Assembly (NCBI GenBank): GCA_004010935.1
Contig: CP026511.1
Span: 744,001-808,000, forward strand
DNA from: Pseudomonadaceae bacterium SI-3
Lineage (GTDB): Bacteria > Pseudomonadota > Gammaproteobacteria > Pseudomonadales > Pseudomonadaceae
Reading direction: 5' to 3'
DNA: 64,000 bases
In this document: positions 1 through 9,988 of the stretch, in pieces
Position numbering within the stretch: position 1 is the first letter of the stretch
How the letters are laid out: the number at the start of each line of letters is the position of its first letter
The notes under the pieces: model-generated
Seen by the model: the letters and a program-made list of their open reading frames with translations, nothing else
Told to the model about the DNA's origin: nothing
Database searches by the model: none
Made by a program: the position numbers and the translations under genes

Positions 1-2
1 CG

Positions 3-965
3 CGTCAGGCCGAAACCGCCGATAGCTGCTCGTTCACCCTGCAGGTACCGGCCGCCCAGCGCGCACGCTTTGCCGCGCGGCCGGGGCAGTTCCTCACCTT
101 GATGGTGCGCTGTGGCGAAGAGTCGTTGCTGCGCTGCTACTCGCTGTCGCAACGGCCGGAGGGCAACGCTGCCCTACGCATCACCATCAAGCGGGTGCCC
201 GGCGGCCGGGCGTCGAACTGGCTGCTGGACAACCTGCAGGTGGGCGACTGCATCGAGGCGCTGCCGCCGGCTGGCGTTTTCGTGCCGCGCAGCCTCGACT
301 GCGACCTGCTGCTGCTCGGTGCCGGCAGCGGCATCACGCCGCTGATGGCGATTCTGCAGGCCGCGCTAGTCGAGGGTAATGGACGGGTGTGCCTGTTTTA
401 CGCCAGCCGCGACGCCGCGTCGCTGATCTTTGCCGAGGAGCTGACCGAATTGTACGCCCGCCATCCCGAACGCCTGCAGCTGCGCATCTGGCTCGATGCC
501 GAACAGGGTGTGCCGAATGGCCCGGCCATCGCCGCGAAGATCGCAGGTTGGCCCGCCGCAGAGGCTTACATCTGCGGGCCGCAGCCGTTCATGGATGCTG
601 CCAGTTCCGCGCTGAGCGAGCTAGGTGTAGAGGCTGCGCGCATCCATCTGGAGCGCTTCGGCGCGGCTGCGCCAGTGGCCACCCCGGGCGGCAAGCGCAG
701 CCGCCTGCGGGTCGCTCTCGACGGCCGTCGCCACGAGCTGGATGTGCTGCGTGGCGAGGTACTGCTGGAGGCGATGGAGCAGGCTGGCCTGCAGGCACCG
801 AGCGCCTGTCGCTCGGGTGTCTGCGCCGCGTGCAAGTGTCGCGTGGTCGAGGGCAGCGTAAGCATGCGCAGCAATCAGGTGCTGAGCGAAAGCGAGGTGC
901 ATCAAGGCTGGGTCCTGGCTTGCCAGGCCGAACCGCGCAGCGCCGAACTGCAGGTGGAGTACTGA
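3..965 (+). CDS. PaaE-like ferredoxin-NAD(P)H reductase, 5' end missing
   Basis: The reading frame is open to the left edge, so the protein starts outside the window; the TTG at 99 is internal. Order of domains: FAD-binding barrel (RCYSLSQ is the flavin-binding RxYS motif), NAD(P)-binding domain (GAGSGITP, then CGPQPFMDAA), and a C-terminal plant-type [2Fe-2S] ferredoxin domain with CRSGVCAACKC and a distal Cys in LACQAEP. This is the layout of PaaE and related oxygenase or hybrid-cluster-protein reductases, which pass electrons from NAD(P)H through FAD and the iron-sulfur cluster to a partner enzyme. The partner gene is not visible, so the exact role is open. Confidence 0.85.
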   Translation, partial: RQAETADSCSFTLQVPAAQRARFAARPGQFLTLMVRCGEESLLRCYSLSQRPEGNAALRITIKRVPGGRASNWLLDNLQVGDCIEALPPAGVFVPRSLDCDLLLLGAGSGITPLMAILQAALVEGNGRVCLFYASRDAASLIFAEELTELYARHPERLQLRIWLDAEQGVPNGPAIAAKIAGWPAAEAYICGPQPFMDAASSALSELGVEAARIHLERFGAAAPVATPGGKRSRLRVALDGRRHELDVLRGEVLLEAMEQAGLQAPSACRSGVCAACKCRVVEGSVSMRSNQVLSESEVHQGWVLACQAEPRSAELQVEY

Positions 966-1018
966 GGTGGAACAGGCCGTTGCTGTTTTCCCCTACGAAT
1001 CGCGTAAGGGGACGGGGA

Positions 1019-1050
1019 GTAGGGTGGATAACGGCGTAGCCTTATCCACC
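1019..1050 (+). repeat. GTAG-headed REP palindrome, copy 1
   Basis: A GTAG head is followed by GGTGGATAA (1023-1031), a 10-nt loop and TTATCCACC (1042-1050), a perfect 9-bp stem. It lies in the 164-bp gap between two convergent genes and shares the GTAGGGTGG head with the copies near 3.7, 10.0 and 11.5 kb. GTAG-headed palindromes are typical of REPs mobilised by RAYT transposases in Pseudomonas. Confidence 0.7.
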
Positions 1051-1129
1051 GACACGGTAGTACCTTTGCACTTGGGCCGGGTGGAAAAGCCGTTGGTTCT
1101 CAACCTTATGCAGATCGCGCCCAGTTGGC

Positions 1130-2524
1130 TCAGCGCTCCGCCACTGGCAGGTCGTCCTTGCGCCAAGCGATCCATGAACCCGGCACGTTGACTACCCGGC
1201 TGAACCCATGGCGCTTGAGAATACTGGCGGCAATCGAGGCGCGATAACCGCTGCCGCAGTAGGTCGCCACGGTTCTGTCCTTATCCAGTTGATCCAGTCC
1301 TTCGGGCAGATGTGCTACGAAGGCATGCCTGGCGCCGGGCACGCGCCCTTGCCCGACCTCCTCGGGTGCGCGCACGTCGAGTACCTGAACCTGCGGATCC
1401 TCGCGGCGACGGTTCAGCTCGTGCACCGTCCATTGACCGACGCTGGCCAGGGGCAGGCCGGCGTTCTGCCAGTCGGTCATGCCGTTGCGCAGATAGCCTG
1501 CCACCCGATCGAGACCGATGCGGTACAGCTGCAGTGTCGCCTGGTGGACCTCGTGGCTGTCTTCGCCGATCAGGTAGATCGGACGCTTGTCGTCGAGCAT
1601 CCAGCCGGCCCAACTGACGAACTCGTTGCGCAGCGCGATGTTCAGCGCGCCCGGCACATGGCCACCGCCGAAGGCCAGGATCGAGCGCACATCTACCAGT
1701 TGCACGACGCTGTGGTCGGCGGTGCGCTGGCGGAACTCCTCCGGTGCCAGCGGCGGCGGCAGCGCTGGTCCGCCGGTATTCATTGCTGGACGGGTGTTGA
1801 GCTTCTTTAGCCGCGCATAGTGGCGCGGCGGCTCGGGCATGCCGCTGAGCAACCAGTCGATGAACTCGCCTTCGTTACGCCGCTGGTTGAGTGCCGGATT
1901 GAACAACAACTCGTTACCCAGTGTGGAGCGCCGGCGATCACCGATGGACTTGCCGCAGGCCGAGCCGGCGCCATGACACGGGTAGATCTCGATGCGTTCA
2001 CCGAGGGGCAGGTAACGGGTGAACAGCGTGGCATAGAGCTGCGCGGCCAGTTGCCGGGTGCTGTCTTCGCCGAGCAGGTCGGGACGGCCGACGTCGAGGT
2101 TGAACAGGGTGTCGCCGGTAAACAGCGCGAACGGCTCATCGCCCTGCTGGCCGTCGCGCAGCAGCAGCGAGATGTGTTCTGGCGTGTGGCCTGGCGAGTA
2201 GATGATTTCCAGGCTGACCTGGCCGAGCTCCAGCACCTCGCCATCGGCAGCCTGGCGCAGCTCGAAACCGTAGTTCGGCGAGCAGCCACCGATGATCTCT
2301 GCGCCGCTGCGTTCGGCCAGCGCCTGGGCACCTGAGACGAAGTCGGCATGGATGTGGGTCTCGATGACGTAGCCGATGCGCAGGCCTTTTTCGCGGGCCA
2401 GGTCGAGGTAGATATCGATGTCGCGCCGCGGATCGATCACCGCGGCAACTGCGGCCTTGCTGTCGCCCACCAGGTAGGAAATCTGCGCCAGGCCGTCGGT
2501 ATAGATCGGCTCGAATATCAGCAT
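1130..2524 (-). CDS. MBL-fold hydrolase fused to two rhodanese domains
   Basis: 464 residues. Residues about 1-240 form a metallo-beta-lactamase fold with THIHADFVSG (HxHxD), GHTPEH and FTGDTLF, as in persulfide dioxygenases (ETHE1/BlhA type). Two rhodanese modules follow. The first (about 275-350) has no cysteine at the active-site loop; the second (about 365-460) has YCGSGYR with the expected catalytic Cys. The likely role is oxidation or transfer of persulfide sulfur in the cytoplasm. ATG 2524 is chosen over one 30 nt upstream because a GGAGG lies 7 nt before it. It converges on the preceding reductase gene and is followed upstream by trmA. The substrate is inferred from the family. Confidence 0.82.
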   Translation of the reverse strand: MLIFEPIYTDGLAQISYLVGDSKAAVAAVIDPRRDIDIYLDLAREKGLRIGYVIETHIHADFVSGAQALAERSGAEIIGGCSPNYGFELRQAADGEVLELGQVSLEIIYSPGHTPEHISLLLRDGQQGDEPFALFTGDTLFNLDVGRPDLLGEDSTRQLAAQLYATLFTRYLPLGERIEIYPCHGAGSACGKSIGDRRRSTLGNELLFNPALNQRRNEGEFIDWLLSGMPEPPRHYARLKKLNTRPAMNTGGPALPPPLAPEEFRQRTADHSVVQLVDVRSILAFGGGHVPGALNIALRNEFVSWAGWMLDDKRPIYLIGEDSHEVHQATLQLYRIGLDRVAGYLRNGMTDWQNAGLPLASVGQWTVHELNRRREDPQVQVLDVRAPEEVGQGRVPGARHAFVAHLPEGLDQLDKDRTVATYCGSGYRASIAASILKRHGFSRVVNVPGSWIAWRKDDLPVAER

Positions 2525-2593
2525 GCTCGCTCCTCCGTAACGATTGATCGTCACGGTTGGGACGCCGACAGCCGGTTCGGGTTCAGTACCCGC

Positions 2594-3682
2594 TCATTTG
2601 CGGACCAGCAGCACCCCGGATTCCATGTGATGGGTGTAGGGGAACTGGTCGAACAACGCGCAGCGCTCGATGCGGTGGGTGTCGTGCAGCTGGGCGATGT
2701 TCGCCGCGAGGGTTTCCGGGTTGCATGAAATGTAGAGGATGCGCTCGAAACGGCGGGTCAGCTCGCAGGTGTCCGGGTCCATGCCGGCGCGTGGCGGGTC
2801 GACGAAAACGCTGCCGAAGTTGTAGCTCTTCAGTTCGATGCCGGCTAGGCGGCGGAACGGGCGCACCTCGTTCAGCGCCTGGGTCAGCTCTTCAGCGGAC
2901 AGGCGTACCAGGGTGACATTGTCGATGCCGTTGTCGTCGAGGTTGGCCAGCGCCGCGTTCACCGAGGATTTGCTGATCTCGGTTGCAAGCACCTTGGGCA
3001 CACGGGTTGCCAACGGCAGGGTGAAGTTACCGTTACCGCAATAGAGTTCGAGCAGGTCGTCGTTTCGCTCGCCAAGAACGTCGTAGGCCCAGTTCAGCAT
3101 CTTCCGGCACACGTCGCCGTTGGGCTGGGTGAAGGCGCCTTCGGGTTGCCGGTAGCTGAAGGTGCGGCCGGCAACGGTCAGTTGCTCAGTCACGTAGTCG
3201 CGGCCGATGACGATGCGCTTGCCCTTGGAACGGCCGACGATGCTGGCGCCCAGCGCCTCGGCTAGCTTTTCTGCCTCCTGCTGCCAGGCATCGTCCAGCG
3301 GCCGGTGGTAGGCGAGGGTGATCAGCGCATCGCCGGAGAGCGTGGTCAGGAACTCGACCTGGAACAGCTTGAAACTCAGGGTCTCGCTGGCTTGCCAGGC
3401 GGCCTTGAGCTGCGGCATCAGATCGTTGATGCGACGGCTGGCGATGGGGAATTCGTCGATCAGAATGGGCGTGTGTTTGTCGCCCTGCTCGAACATCGCG
3501 TAGTGGCGTTGGCCGTCCTCGCGCCACAGGCGGAACTCGGTGCGAAGCCGGTAGTGTTCACGTGGCGAGTCGAAGACTTCTGGCGCGGGTGCGTCGAAGG
3601 GCGCCAGCAGTTCCACCAGCCGCGCGGCTTTCTCGGCGAGTTGGGCGTCGTAGGTGGCGGGGTCGAATTGCGGAGCGCTCAT
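2594..3682 (-). CDS. trmA: tRNA (uracil-5-)-methyltransferase TrmA
   Basis: 362 residues, normal for TrmA. It makes 5-methyluridine at position 54 in the T-loop of tRNAs using S-adenosylmethionine. Visible motifs are [15 protein letters not shown] (SAM-binding), FVDPPRAG and the [10 protein letters not shown] loop with the catalytic Cys and nearby Glu. The start MSAPQFDP at 3682 matches the family; a longer frame upstream is non-conserved and runs into the REP repeat. As in P. aeruginosa, the gene lies next to a purine permease on the same strand. Confidence 0.95.
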   Translation of the reverse strand: MSAPQFDPATYDAQLAEKAARLVELLAPFDAPAPEVFDSPREHYRLRTEFRLWREDGQRHYAMFEQGDKHTPILIDEFPIASRRINDLMPQLKAAWQASETLSFKLFQVEFLTTLSGDALITLAYHRPLDDAWQQEAEKLAEALGASIVGRSKGKRIVIGRDYVTEQLTVAGRTFSYRQPEGAFTQPNGDVCRKMLNWAYDVLGERNDDLLELYCGNGNFTLPLATRVPKVLATEISKSSVNAALANLDDNGIDNVTLVRLSAEELTQALNEVRPFRRLAGIELKSYNFGSVFVDPPRAGMDPDTCELTRRFERILYISCNPETLAANIAQLHDTHRIERCALFDQFPYTHHMESGVLLVRK

Positions 3683-3709
3683 GAAGACTCTTGGAATGGT
3701 AGGTAAATC

Positions 3710-3797
3710 GTAGGGTGGATCGGGGCGCGCAGCTGACGCTTCATCCATCCACCGTAGCCGTATGAAAGGTGGATGAAAAAAGCGTCATCCACCCTAC
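3710..3797. repeat. Inverted pair of GTAG-headed REPs (BIME-like), copies 2 and 3
   Basis: GTAGGGTGGAT begins at 3710 on the plus strand and the same head begins at 3797 on the minus strand. Each has its own inner inverted partner (ATCCACC near 3745; GGTGGATGA near 3768 pairing with TCATCCACC at 3785-3793). Two REPs in opposite orientation form a BIME-like unit filling the gap between trmA and the purine permease. It could act as a terminator or mRNA stabiliser of the permease transcript. Confidence 0.7.
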
Positions 3798-3803
3798 GGA
3801 ACG

Positions 3804-5099
3804 TCAGCCGGCAAACCAGCCGAGCTTGACCACGAACAGGATCGAGAGGATCCACATCGCCGGGCTCAGCTCGCGCCAGCGGCCGGCGAGCAGCTTGATC
3901 GCGGTCCAGGCAATGAAGCCGAAGGCGATGCCGTTGGCGATGGAGAAGGTCAGCGGCATGGCCAGCGCGGCGATGGCCACCGGTGCGGCGACGGTGAGGT
4001 CTTCCCAGTCGATGTTGGCGAGGCTGCTCATCATCAGCACGGCGACGAACAGCAATGCCGGTGCGGTCGCGTAGGCGGGCACGGCACCTGCCAGCGGGGC
4101 GAAGAACAGACTGAGCAGGAACAGCAGCGCGACCACACAGGCGGTCAGCCCGGTGCGGCCACCAGCGCTGATGCCGGCTGCCGATTCGATGTAGCTGGTG
4201 GTGGTCGAGGTGCCGAGTGCGGCGCCCGCCATGGTCGCGGTGCTGTCAGCCAGCAGCGCACGGCCGAGGCGAGGCATGCGACCGTCCTTGTCCAAAAGGT
4301 TGGCTTTCTGGGCGACACCGATGAGGGTGCCGGAGGTGTCAAACAGGTCGACGAAGAGGAAAGCGAAGATCACGCTGAGCAGGCCGATATCCAGCGCGCC
4401 CATGATGTCGAGTTCCATGAACGTCGGCACCAGCGACGGCGGCATCGACACCACGCCGTTGAGCTCGGAAAGGCCCAGCAGGATCGACAACCCGGTCACC
4501 ACCAGAATGCCAATCATCACGGCCCCCGTGACCTTGCGATAAGCCAGCGCGGCGATCAGGAAGAAGCCGAGGCAGGCGAGCAGCGGGCCGCCGGCAGTGA
4601 GGTCACCCAGGCCCACCAGCGTGGCCGGGTTGTCGACGACGATGCCGGCATTTTTCAGCGCGATGATCGCCAGGAACAAGCCGATACCCGCCGCGATGCC
4701 CGAACGCAGCGCCAACGGAATGCTGTGGATGATCCACTCGCGGATCTTGAAGATCGACAGCAGGAAGAAGATTGCGCCCGAGAGGAACACTGCACCCAGC
4801 GCGGTCTGCCAGGTGTAACCCATGGTCAGCACCACGGTGTAGGTGAAGAAGGCGTTCAGGCCCATGCCCGGTGCCAGCGCGATCGGGTAGTTGGCCACCA
4901 GGCCCATGATCGCCGAGCCGATGGCCGCGGCCAGGCACGTGGCGACGAAGACCGCGCCGTGATCCATGCCGGTTTCAGCAAGAATGCTCGGGTTGACGAA
5001 GAGGATGTAGGCCATCGTCAGGAAGGTGGTGAGACCGGCCAGGATCTCGGTGCGCAGCGTGGTGTTGTGCGCCTTGAGTTGGAACAGCTTCTCCAGCAT
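3804..5099 (-). CDS. NCS2-family adenine/guanine/hypoxanthine permease (AzgA type)
   Basis: 431 residues with about 12-14 hydrophobic segments. The N-terminal TEILAGLTTFLTMAYILFVNP and the ALAPGMGLNAFF stretch are hallmarks of the AzgA/GhxP branch of NCS2, proton symporters for purine bases in the inner membrane. Length is normal. The minus-strand order permease then trmA matches P. aeruginosa. The ATG at 5099 has a GAGGAATCAC just upstream. The base preference (adenine, guanine or hypoxanthine) cannot be read from the sequence. Confidence 0.9.
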   Translation of the reverse strand: MLEKLFQLKAHNTTLRTEILAGLTTFLTMAYILFVNPSILAETGMDHGAVFVATCLAAAIGSAIMGLVANYPIALAPGMGLNAFFTYTVVLTMGYTWQTALGAVFLSGAIFFLLSIFKIREWIIHSIPLALRSGIAAGIGLFLAIIALKNAGIVVDNPATLVGLGDLTAGGPLLACLGFFLIAALAYRKVTGAVMIGILVVTGLSILLGLSELNGVVSMPPSLVPTFMELDIMGALDIGLLSVIFAFLFVDLFDTSGTLIGVAQKANLLDKDGRMPRLGRALLADSTATMAGAALGTSTTTSYIESAAGISAGGRTGLTACVVALLFLLSLFFAPLAGAVPAYATAPALLFVAVLMMSSLANIDWEDLTVAAPVAIAALAMPLTFSIANGIAFGFIAWTAIKLLAGRWRELSPAMWILSILFVVKLGWFAG

Positions 5100-5367
5100 G
5101 GTGATTCCTCTTCTTGCCGGTCTTTCGTGCGGTTGGGGTACAGCAAAGCTTATCCGGGCGAAGCCCGCAAAAAGCGGGGCATCTTACACCGTCGCTCGAG
5201 CGTGTTGAATTTCCATTCGGTGACTTGTGAGTTCTGCTTTTCACGGGGGATCGCGCCACCCTGTACCCCATAGCGGGTGAGGTTATGGAGCCGGCGCGCA
5301 ACGGTTGTACTCGCGACGGGTCTGTGTGAATGACGGCCCGATTGGCCCCGTTCTGCGAGGAGGGAAC

Positions 5368-5463
5368 ATGACCGAACACCAGACCAACCGACGGCTGGGT
5401 GGAAGCCACAGGCGCCTCGGCATGCCCAGCTCGCTGCGCATGAGGGAACACCTGCATGGTTGA
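5368..5463 (+). CDS. Possible 31-codon leader peptide coupled to mocA-like gene
   Basis: A short frame begins MTEHQTNRRLGG, is rich in Arg and His, and ends on a TGA inside the start of the next gene (ATGGTTGA, 5456-5463). Its start is preceded by GAGGAGGGAAC, the strongest ribosome binding site in this stretch. The rest of 5100-5455 shows no other gene; it should contain the divergent promoters of the permease and of this unit. I do not recognise the peptide. It may be a translational coupler or a chance frame. Confidence 0.35.
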   Translation: MTEHQTNRRLGGSHRRLGMPSSLRMREHLHG

Positions 5464-6058
5464 ACCCGTACGCGGTGTATGCGCGCTGGTGCTGGCGGCG
5501 GGGCAGGGCAGCCGTTACCGCGAGCATGCCGATCAGGACAAATTGCTCGCCCCCTGCAATCGCACGCCTGATGCCCCGCCCGTGCTGGCGGCGACGCTTG
5601 GTGCGCTGTGTGGGGTCGCCGAGCGGCTGGTCGTCGTGACCCGTGACGACAACAGCGAGCTGCTTGCCTGGCTTGGGCAGCAGGCTGACCGGTACGGTGC
5701 CGAGGTGCTCGCCGTGCACACCCAGGGGTTGGGCCACAGCCTGGCGCAGGCGGTCAGGCAGTACCCGAGCGACAAAGGCTGGCTGGTCGCGCTCGGCGAC
5801 ATGCCTTATGTGCGGCCCGCCACCTTCCGTCGCATCGCTGAGCAGATCGAGCCACCGCGCCTGGTGGTGGCAAGTCATCAGGGGCAGCGCGGCCATCCGC
5901 GTGGGATCGGTCGCGACCACGCGTTGCAGGTGATGTCGCTGGACGGTGAGCGCGGTGCTCAGGCGCTGTTTTCGAGTGGTGCCGCCTGGGAAGTCGAGGT
6001 CGATGACTCCGGCGTGTTGCAGGACATTGATCGCCCCGACGATCGACGCAACAGCTGA
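5456..6058 (+). CDS. MocA-like molybdenum cofactor cytidylyltransferase
   Basis: 200 residues. The N-terminus VCALVLAAGQGSRY is the LAAGxGxR nucleotide-binding loop of MobA/MocA transferases, followed by a conserved Lys (DKLLAP) and LGDMPYVRP (metal-binding LGDMP). MocA attaches CMP to molybdopterin to give the dinucleotide cofactor used by xanthine-oxidase-family enzymes. Placement directly upstream of paoABC, which needs the cytosine dinucleotide form, supports this. A GAGGGA lies 8 nt before the ATG. No XdhC/PaoD-type chaperone gene is seen nearby. Confidence 0.82.
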   Translation: MVEPVRGVCALVLAAGQGSRYREHADQDKLLAPCNRTPDAPPVLAATLGALCGVAERLVVVTRDDNSELLAWLGQQADRYGAEVLAVHTQGLGHSLAQAVRQYPSDKGWLVALGDMPYVRPATFRRIAEQIEPPRLVVASHQGQRGHPRGIGRDHALQVMSLDGERGAQALFSSGAAWEVEVDDSGVLQDIDRPDDRRNS

Positions 6059-6258
6059 CCAGCTGTAGCTCCCTGCCGGTGGGGCGCCCCGGCTGCTCTG
6101 TAGCGCGCCTTGCATGGCCATGTGTGCGGTCGGCTGAACGATCTTTCCGCGTGGGCAGTCGTACTTCCTAGGCGCACGGAAAGCGCATCGAATGCCTGAG
6201 GTCTTCGGCGATCCTGCATAGAACAGGCACCCGAAGCCCCCCAAACCGTGAGGCTGCT

Positions 6259-6792
6259 ATGAGCGAAACGTCTTCCGCCCCAGGTGGGATTACCGCCTGT
6301 TCCATTTCCCTCCAACTGAACGGCCAACGCCGTGAAGTCGAGGTCTATCCCTGGACCACCCTGCTTGATCTGCTACGTGAGCAACTGCACCTGACCGGCA
6401 CCAAGAAAGGCTGTGACCACGGCCAGTGTGGCGCCTGTACCGTGTTGCTCAACGGCAAGCGGATCAATAGCTGCCTGACCCTCGCCGTGATGCACGACGG
6501 CGCAGAGCTGACCACCATCGAAGGGCTGGCGCAGGGCGAGGAACTGCACCCGATGCAGGCCGCCTTCGTCAAACACGACGCCTTCCAGTGCGGCTATTGC
6601 ACGCCCGGGCAAATCTGCTCGGCGGTGGGCATGGTTGCCGAAGGACGGGCAGAAACCCGTGATGATCTGCGCGAACAGATGAGTGGCAATGTCTGCCGTT
6701 GCGGCGCCTACCCGAACATTGTCGCCGCCATCGAGGACGCTACGGCGGACACTCGCGAACGCCTGGCCGGTGCGAAGGAGGTGACGCCATGA
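6259..6792 (+). CDS. paoA: Aldehyde oxidoreductase iron-sulfur subunit (PaoA/YagT-like)
   Basis: 177 residues. An N-terminal plant-type [2Fe-2S] domain ([15 protein letters not shown], then NSCLTLA) is followed by an alpha-helical [2Fe-2S] domain (CGYCTPGQI and [12 protein letters not shown]). It relays electrons from the Mo subunit to FAD in a three-subunit periplasmic-type aldehyde oxidoreductase. Unlike E. coli PaoA it has no twin-arginine signal peptide: the N-terminus [10 protein letters not shown] leads straight into the ferredoxin fold, suggesting a cytoplasmic enzyme. Its stop overlaps the next start (ATGA). Confidence 0.9.
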   Translation: MSETSSAPGGITACSISLQLNGQRREVEVYPWTTLLDLLREQLHLTGTKKGCDHGQCGACTVLLNGKRINSCLTLAVMHDGAELTTIEGLAQGEELHPMQAAFVKHDAFQCGYCTPGQICSAVGMVAEGRAETRDDLREQMSGNVCRCGAYPNIVAAIEDATADTRERLAGAKEVTP

Positions 6793-7775
6793 ATCCCTTC
6801 AGCTATGCACGCCCAAGCAGCGTCGAGGAAGCCATCGGTCAATTCCGGCCGGACAGCCGCTACATTGCCGGTGGCACCAATCTGCTGGACCTGATGAAGG
6901 AAAACGTCACGCGTCCTTCCCAGCTGATCGACATCACCCAGTTACCACTCGCCGACATCGAAGAGACCGCGGATGGCGGTCTGCGCATCGGTGCGCTGGT
7001 CAGCAACGCTGACCTGGCCTGGCATCCGCTGGTGGAAGCACGCTATCCGCTGCTGTCACAAGCGATCCTGGCTGGCGCCTCGCCGCAGCTGCGCAACATG
7101 GCCACCACCGGTGGCAACCTGCTGCAGCGCACCCGTTGCTACTACTTCTACGACAGCACCACGCCGTGCAACAAGCGTGAACCGGGCACCGGCTGCTCGG
7201 CGCGTGACGGGCTCAATCGCATCCACGCGATTCTTGGCCACAGCGACGCCTGCATCGCCGTCCATCCCTCCGACATGTGCGTGGCGATGGCGGCACTGGA
7301 GGCAGTGGTGCATGTGCAAGGGCAACGGGGCGAGCGGCGCATTCCCATGGCCGACTTTCACCGCTTGCCGGGCCATACACCCGAGCAGGACAACACCCTG
7401 GTCGATGGCGAGCTGATTACCGCGGTCGAGTTGCCGCCCCAAGACTTCTCCGCACACAGCAGCTACCTCAAGCTGCGAGATCGTGCCTCCTATGCGTTCG
7501 CCCTGGTTTCGGTCGCCGCTGCACTGGAGATGGACGGCGACAGCATTCGCAGTGCCCGTATCGCCATGGGCGGGGTGGCACACAAGCCCTGGCGCAAGGC
7601 CGAAGCCGAGGCGGCGCTGGTCGGCAGAACGGCTGACGAGGCCGCGTTCACGACCGCTGCGGACATCCTGCTCGAGGGAGCCAGTGGCTTCGAACACAAC
7701 GCCTTCAAGATCGAACTCGGCCGTCGCGCCATCGTTCGCGCCCTGACCGACGCCGCCAGAGGAGCCGCCCAATGA
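6789..7775 (+). CDS. paoB: Aldehyde oxidoreductase FAD subunit (PaoB/YagS-like)
   Basis: 328 residues starting [12 protein letters not shown] 6789 overlaps the paoA stop. FAD-binding motifs are [13 protein letters not shown] and the [12 protein letters not shown] loop. The cysteines that follow (in [24 protein letters not shown] and HSDACIA) match the insertion that holds an extra [4Fe-4S] cluster in E. coli PaoB. The C-terminal CO-dehydrogenase flavoprotein domain contains [18 protein letters not shown]. It passes electrons from the [2Fe-2S] subunit to the terminal acceptor. Confidence 0.9.
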   Translation: MNPFSYARPSSVEEAIGQFRPDSRYIAGGTNLLDLMKENVTRPSQLIDITQLPLADIEETADGGLRIGALVSNADLAWHPLVEARYPLLSQAILAGASPQLRNMATTGGNLLQRTRCYYFYDSTTPCNKREPGTGCSARDGLNRIHAILGHSDACIAVHPSDMCVAMAALEAVVHVQGQRGERRIPMADFHRLPGHTPEQDNTLVDGELITAVELPPQDFSAHSSYLKLRDRASYAFALVSVAAALEMDGDSIRSARIAMGGVAHKPWRKAEAEAALVGRTADEAAFTTAADILLEGASGFEHNAFKIELGRRAIVRALTDAARGAAQ

Positions 7776-9976
7776 AACCAGCCAACTCCCCGTTCGGGCA
7801 GCCGCTTAACCGAGTCGATGGCCCGCTGAAAGTCACGGGACAGGCCCAGTACGCCGGTGAGTTCGATGTGCCCGGCCTGCTCTACGGCAGCGTGGTCAAC
7901 AGCAGCATCGCGCGTGGTCGAATCATCAGCATCGATGCCAGCGCGGCTGAAGCGGTGCCGGGCGTGGCGCTGGTGCTGACCCACCAGAACCGTCCGCCTA
8001 TTGCCAGCTACGACGAGCCCTACGAGGACGACGATGCTGCCGATGGCTCGCCGTTCCGGCCGCTGTTCAACGACCGTATTCTCTACAGCGGCCAGCCGAT
8101 CGCGCTGGTGGTCGCGGAAAACCTCGAACTGGCCCGCTACGCCGGCAGCCTGGTGCGCGTCGAATACGAGCGCGAGCCCCATCACACCGACCTGCTCAGT
8201 GAGCTGGAAACCATGCACAAGGCGCCGGCCGACCTGCCGGAGCCGCGCGGTGATGTGGACAGCGCCCTGGCCAGCGCGCAATTCAAGGTGGATGTGCAGT
8301 ACACCACGCCGGTCGAGCACCACAATCCGATGGAGCCGCATGCCTCGACCGTTCACTACTTTCCCGAAGGCAACCTGGAGATCTACGACAAGACCCAGGG
8401 CGTGCAGAACTGCATGCGCTATCTGGAAGGCGTGTTCGACATGGAGGGCAAGATCCGCATCCTCTCGCCGTTTGTCGGCGGTGCCTTCGGTTCCGGATTG
8501 CGTCCTCAGTATCAGCTGACGCTGGCGGTGATGGCGGCGCTCAAGCTCAAGCGCTCGGTGCGCGTCACCCTCAAGCGCCAGCAGATGTTCACCTTTGGCT
8601 ATCGTCCGCGCACCGTGCAGCGGCTGTCGATCGGCGCAAATGCCAGTGGGGAACTGCAGGCCATCACCCACCAGGCGATCGGTCAGACCTCCAGCTTCGA
8701 GGATTTCACCGAGCATGAGGTCGAGTGGTCCGGGATGCTTTACAAGTGCCCGAACGCAAGGCTCGACTACCAACTGGTGCCGCTGGACGTCTACACGCCG
8801 CTGGATATGCGAGCGCCGGGTGCGACCATTGGCGTCTACGCCCTGGAAAGCGCGATGGACGAACTGGCCTACGCGGCCAACGTCGATCCGCTGCAGTTAC
8901 GCCTGACCAACTATTCCGAGCGCAACGCCAACGAGGACAAGCCCTATTCGAGCAAGGAGCTGCGCCAGTGCTACGAGCAGGGCGCCGAGCGCTTCGGTTG
9001 GTCACGCCGCTCGATGGCGCCGCGCTCCATGCGCGACGGCAACCAGCTGATCGGCTGGGGCATGGCTACCGGGGTGTGGGAGGCGATGCAGATGCCGGCC
9101 GCCGCCAAGGCGTGCCTCGAGCCCGACGGACGGCTGGTGGTCAGCAGCGCCACCTCTGACATCGGCACTGGCACCTACACGGTGATGACCCAAATCGCGG
9201 CGGCGGCCATGGGCCTGCCGATGGAGCAGGTCGAGTTTCGCCTGGGTGATTCGAACCTGTCGCAGGCGCCGCTGGAAGGCGGCTCCTTCACGGTGTCGTC
9301 CGTCGGGACAGCCGTGCAACAGGCGTGTGAGGGACTGCAGGCCAAATTACTCGATGCCGCTCAGCAGTCGCCTGTATCGCCGTTCACCGGGGCCAAGCTC
9401 GAGGATGTGGAGTTCGTCGACGGTCACATGTGCTTGAAGGCCTCGCCCGAGCAGCGGGTCGAGCTGGCGAAGATCGTCTCCGCCAGCGGTGTGCTCGAAG
9501 CAGAAGTCAGCGCCAAGCCGGGCGAGAAACGCAACGAGTATTCAATCTCTACGCACTCGGCGATATTCGTCGAGGTGCGTGTGGACGAATCGCTGGGCAC
9601 GGTAAAGGTGAGTCGCGTGGTCAGTGCTGTGGCCGCCGGGCGCGTGGTCAATCCGAAGACCGCGGGTAACCAGATCGCCGGTGGTGTGGTCTGGGGCATC
9701 GGGCAGGCGCTGCATGAGGAAACCATGATCGACCACAACCTCGGTCGTTACATGAACCACAACCTGTCCGAGTACCACGTCCCGATCAATGCCGATATCA
9801 ACGACATCGACGTGTTCTTCGTCGAGGAGAAGGACGAAATCGTCAACGCGCTGGGCTCCAAGGGCGTGGGTGAGATCGGCATCGTTGGTGTGGCGGCGGC
9901 GGTGGGTAACGCCATCTACCACGCCACCGGCAAGCGGGTGCGTGATTTGCCGATTACCTTGGACAAGGTGTTGTAA
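7772..9976 (+). CDS. paoC: Aldehyde oxidoreductase molybdopterin subunit (PaoC/YagR-like)
   Basis: 734 residues, the catalytic subunit of the complex. It starts with the aldehyde oxidase a/b hammerhead domain ([21 protein letters not shown]). Mo-cofactor motifs include [19 protein letters not shown] (substrate Arg loop) and GSFTVSSVG. The C-terminal [12 protein letters not shown] carries the Glu that acts as base in this family. It oxidises aldehydes, often aromatic, to acids. ATGA overlap with paoB shows a tight operon. A REP pair follows and separates it from the convergent MFS gene. Confidence 0.92.
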   Translation: MKPANSPFGQPLNRVDGPLKVTGQAQYAGEFDVPGLLYGSVVNSSIARGRIISIDASAAEAVPGVALVLTHQNRPPIASYDEPYEDDDAADGSPFRPLFNDRILYSGQPIALVVAENLELARYAGSLVRVEYEREPHHTDLLSELETMHKAPADLPEPRGDVDSALASAQFKVDVQYTTPVEHHNPMEPHASTVHYFPEGNLEIYDKTQGVQNCMRYLEGVFDMEGKIRILSPFVGGAFGSGLRPQYQLTLAVMAALKLKRSVRVTLKRQQMFTFGYRPRTVQRLSIGANASGELQAITHQAIGQTSSFEDFTEHEVEWSGMLYKCPNARLDYQLVPLDVYTPLDMRAPGATIGVYALESAMDELAYAANVDPLQLRLTNYSERNANEDKPYSSKELRQCYEQGAERFGWSRRSMAPRSMRDGNQLIGWGMATGVWEAMQMPAAAKACLEPDGRLVVSSATSDIGTGTYTVMTQIAAAAMGLPMEQVEFRLGDSNLSQAPLEGGSFTVSSVGTAVQQACEGLQAKLLDAAQQSPVSPFTGAKLEDVEFVDGHMCLKASPEQRVELAKIVSASGVLEAEVSAKPGEKRNEYSISTHSAIFVEVRVDESLGTVKVSRVVSAVAAGRVVNPKTAGNQIAGGVVWGIGQALHEETMIDHNLGRYMNHNLSEYHVPINADINDIDVFFVEEKDEIVNALGSKGVGEIGIVGVAAAVGNAIYHATGKRVRDLPITLDKVL

Positions 9977-9988
9977 CCGGCCAGCCTC

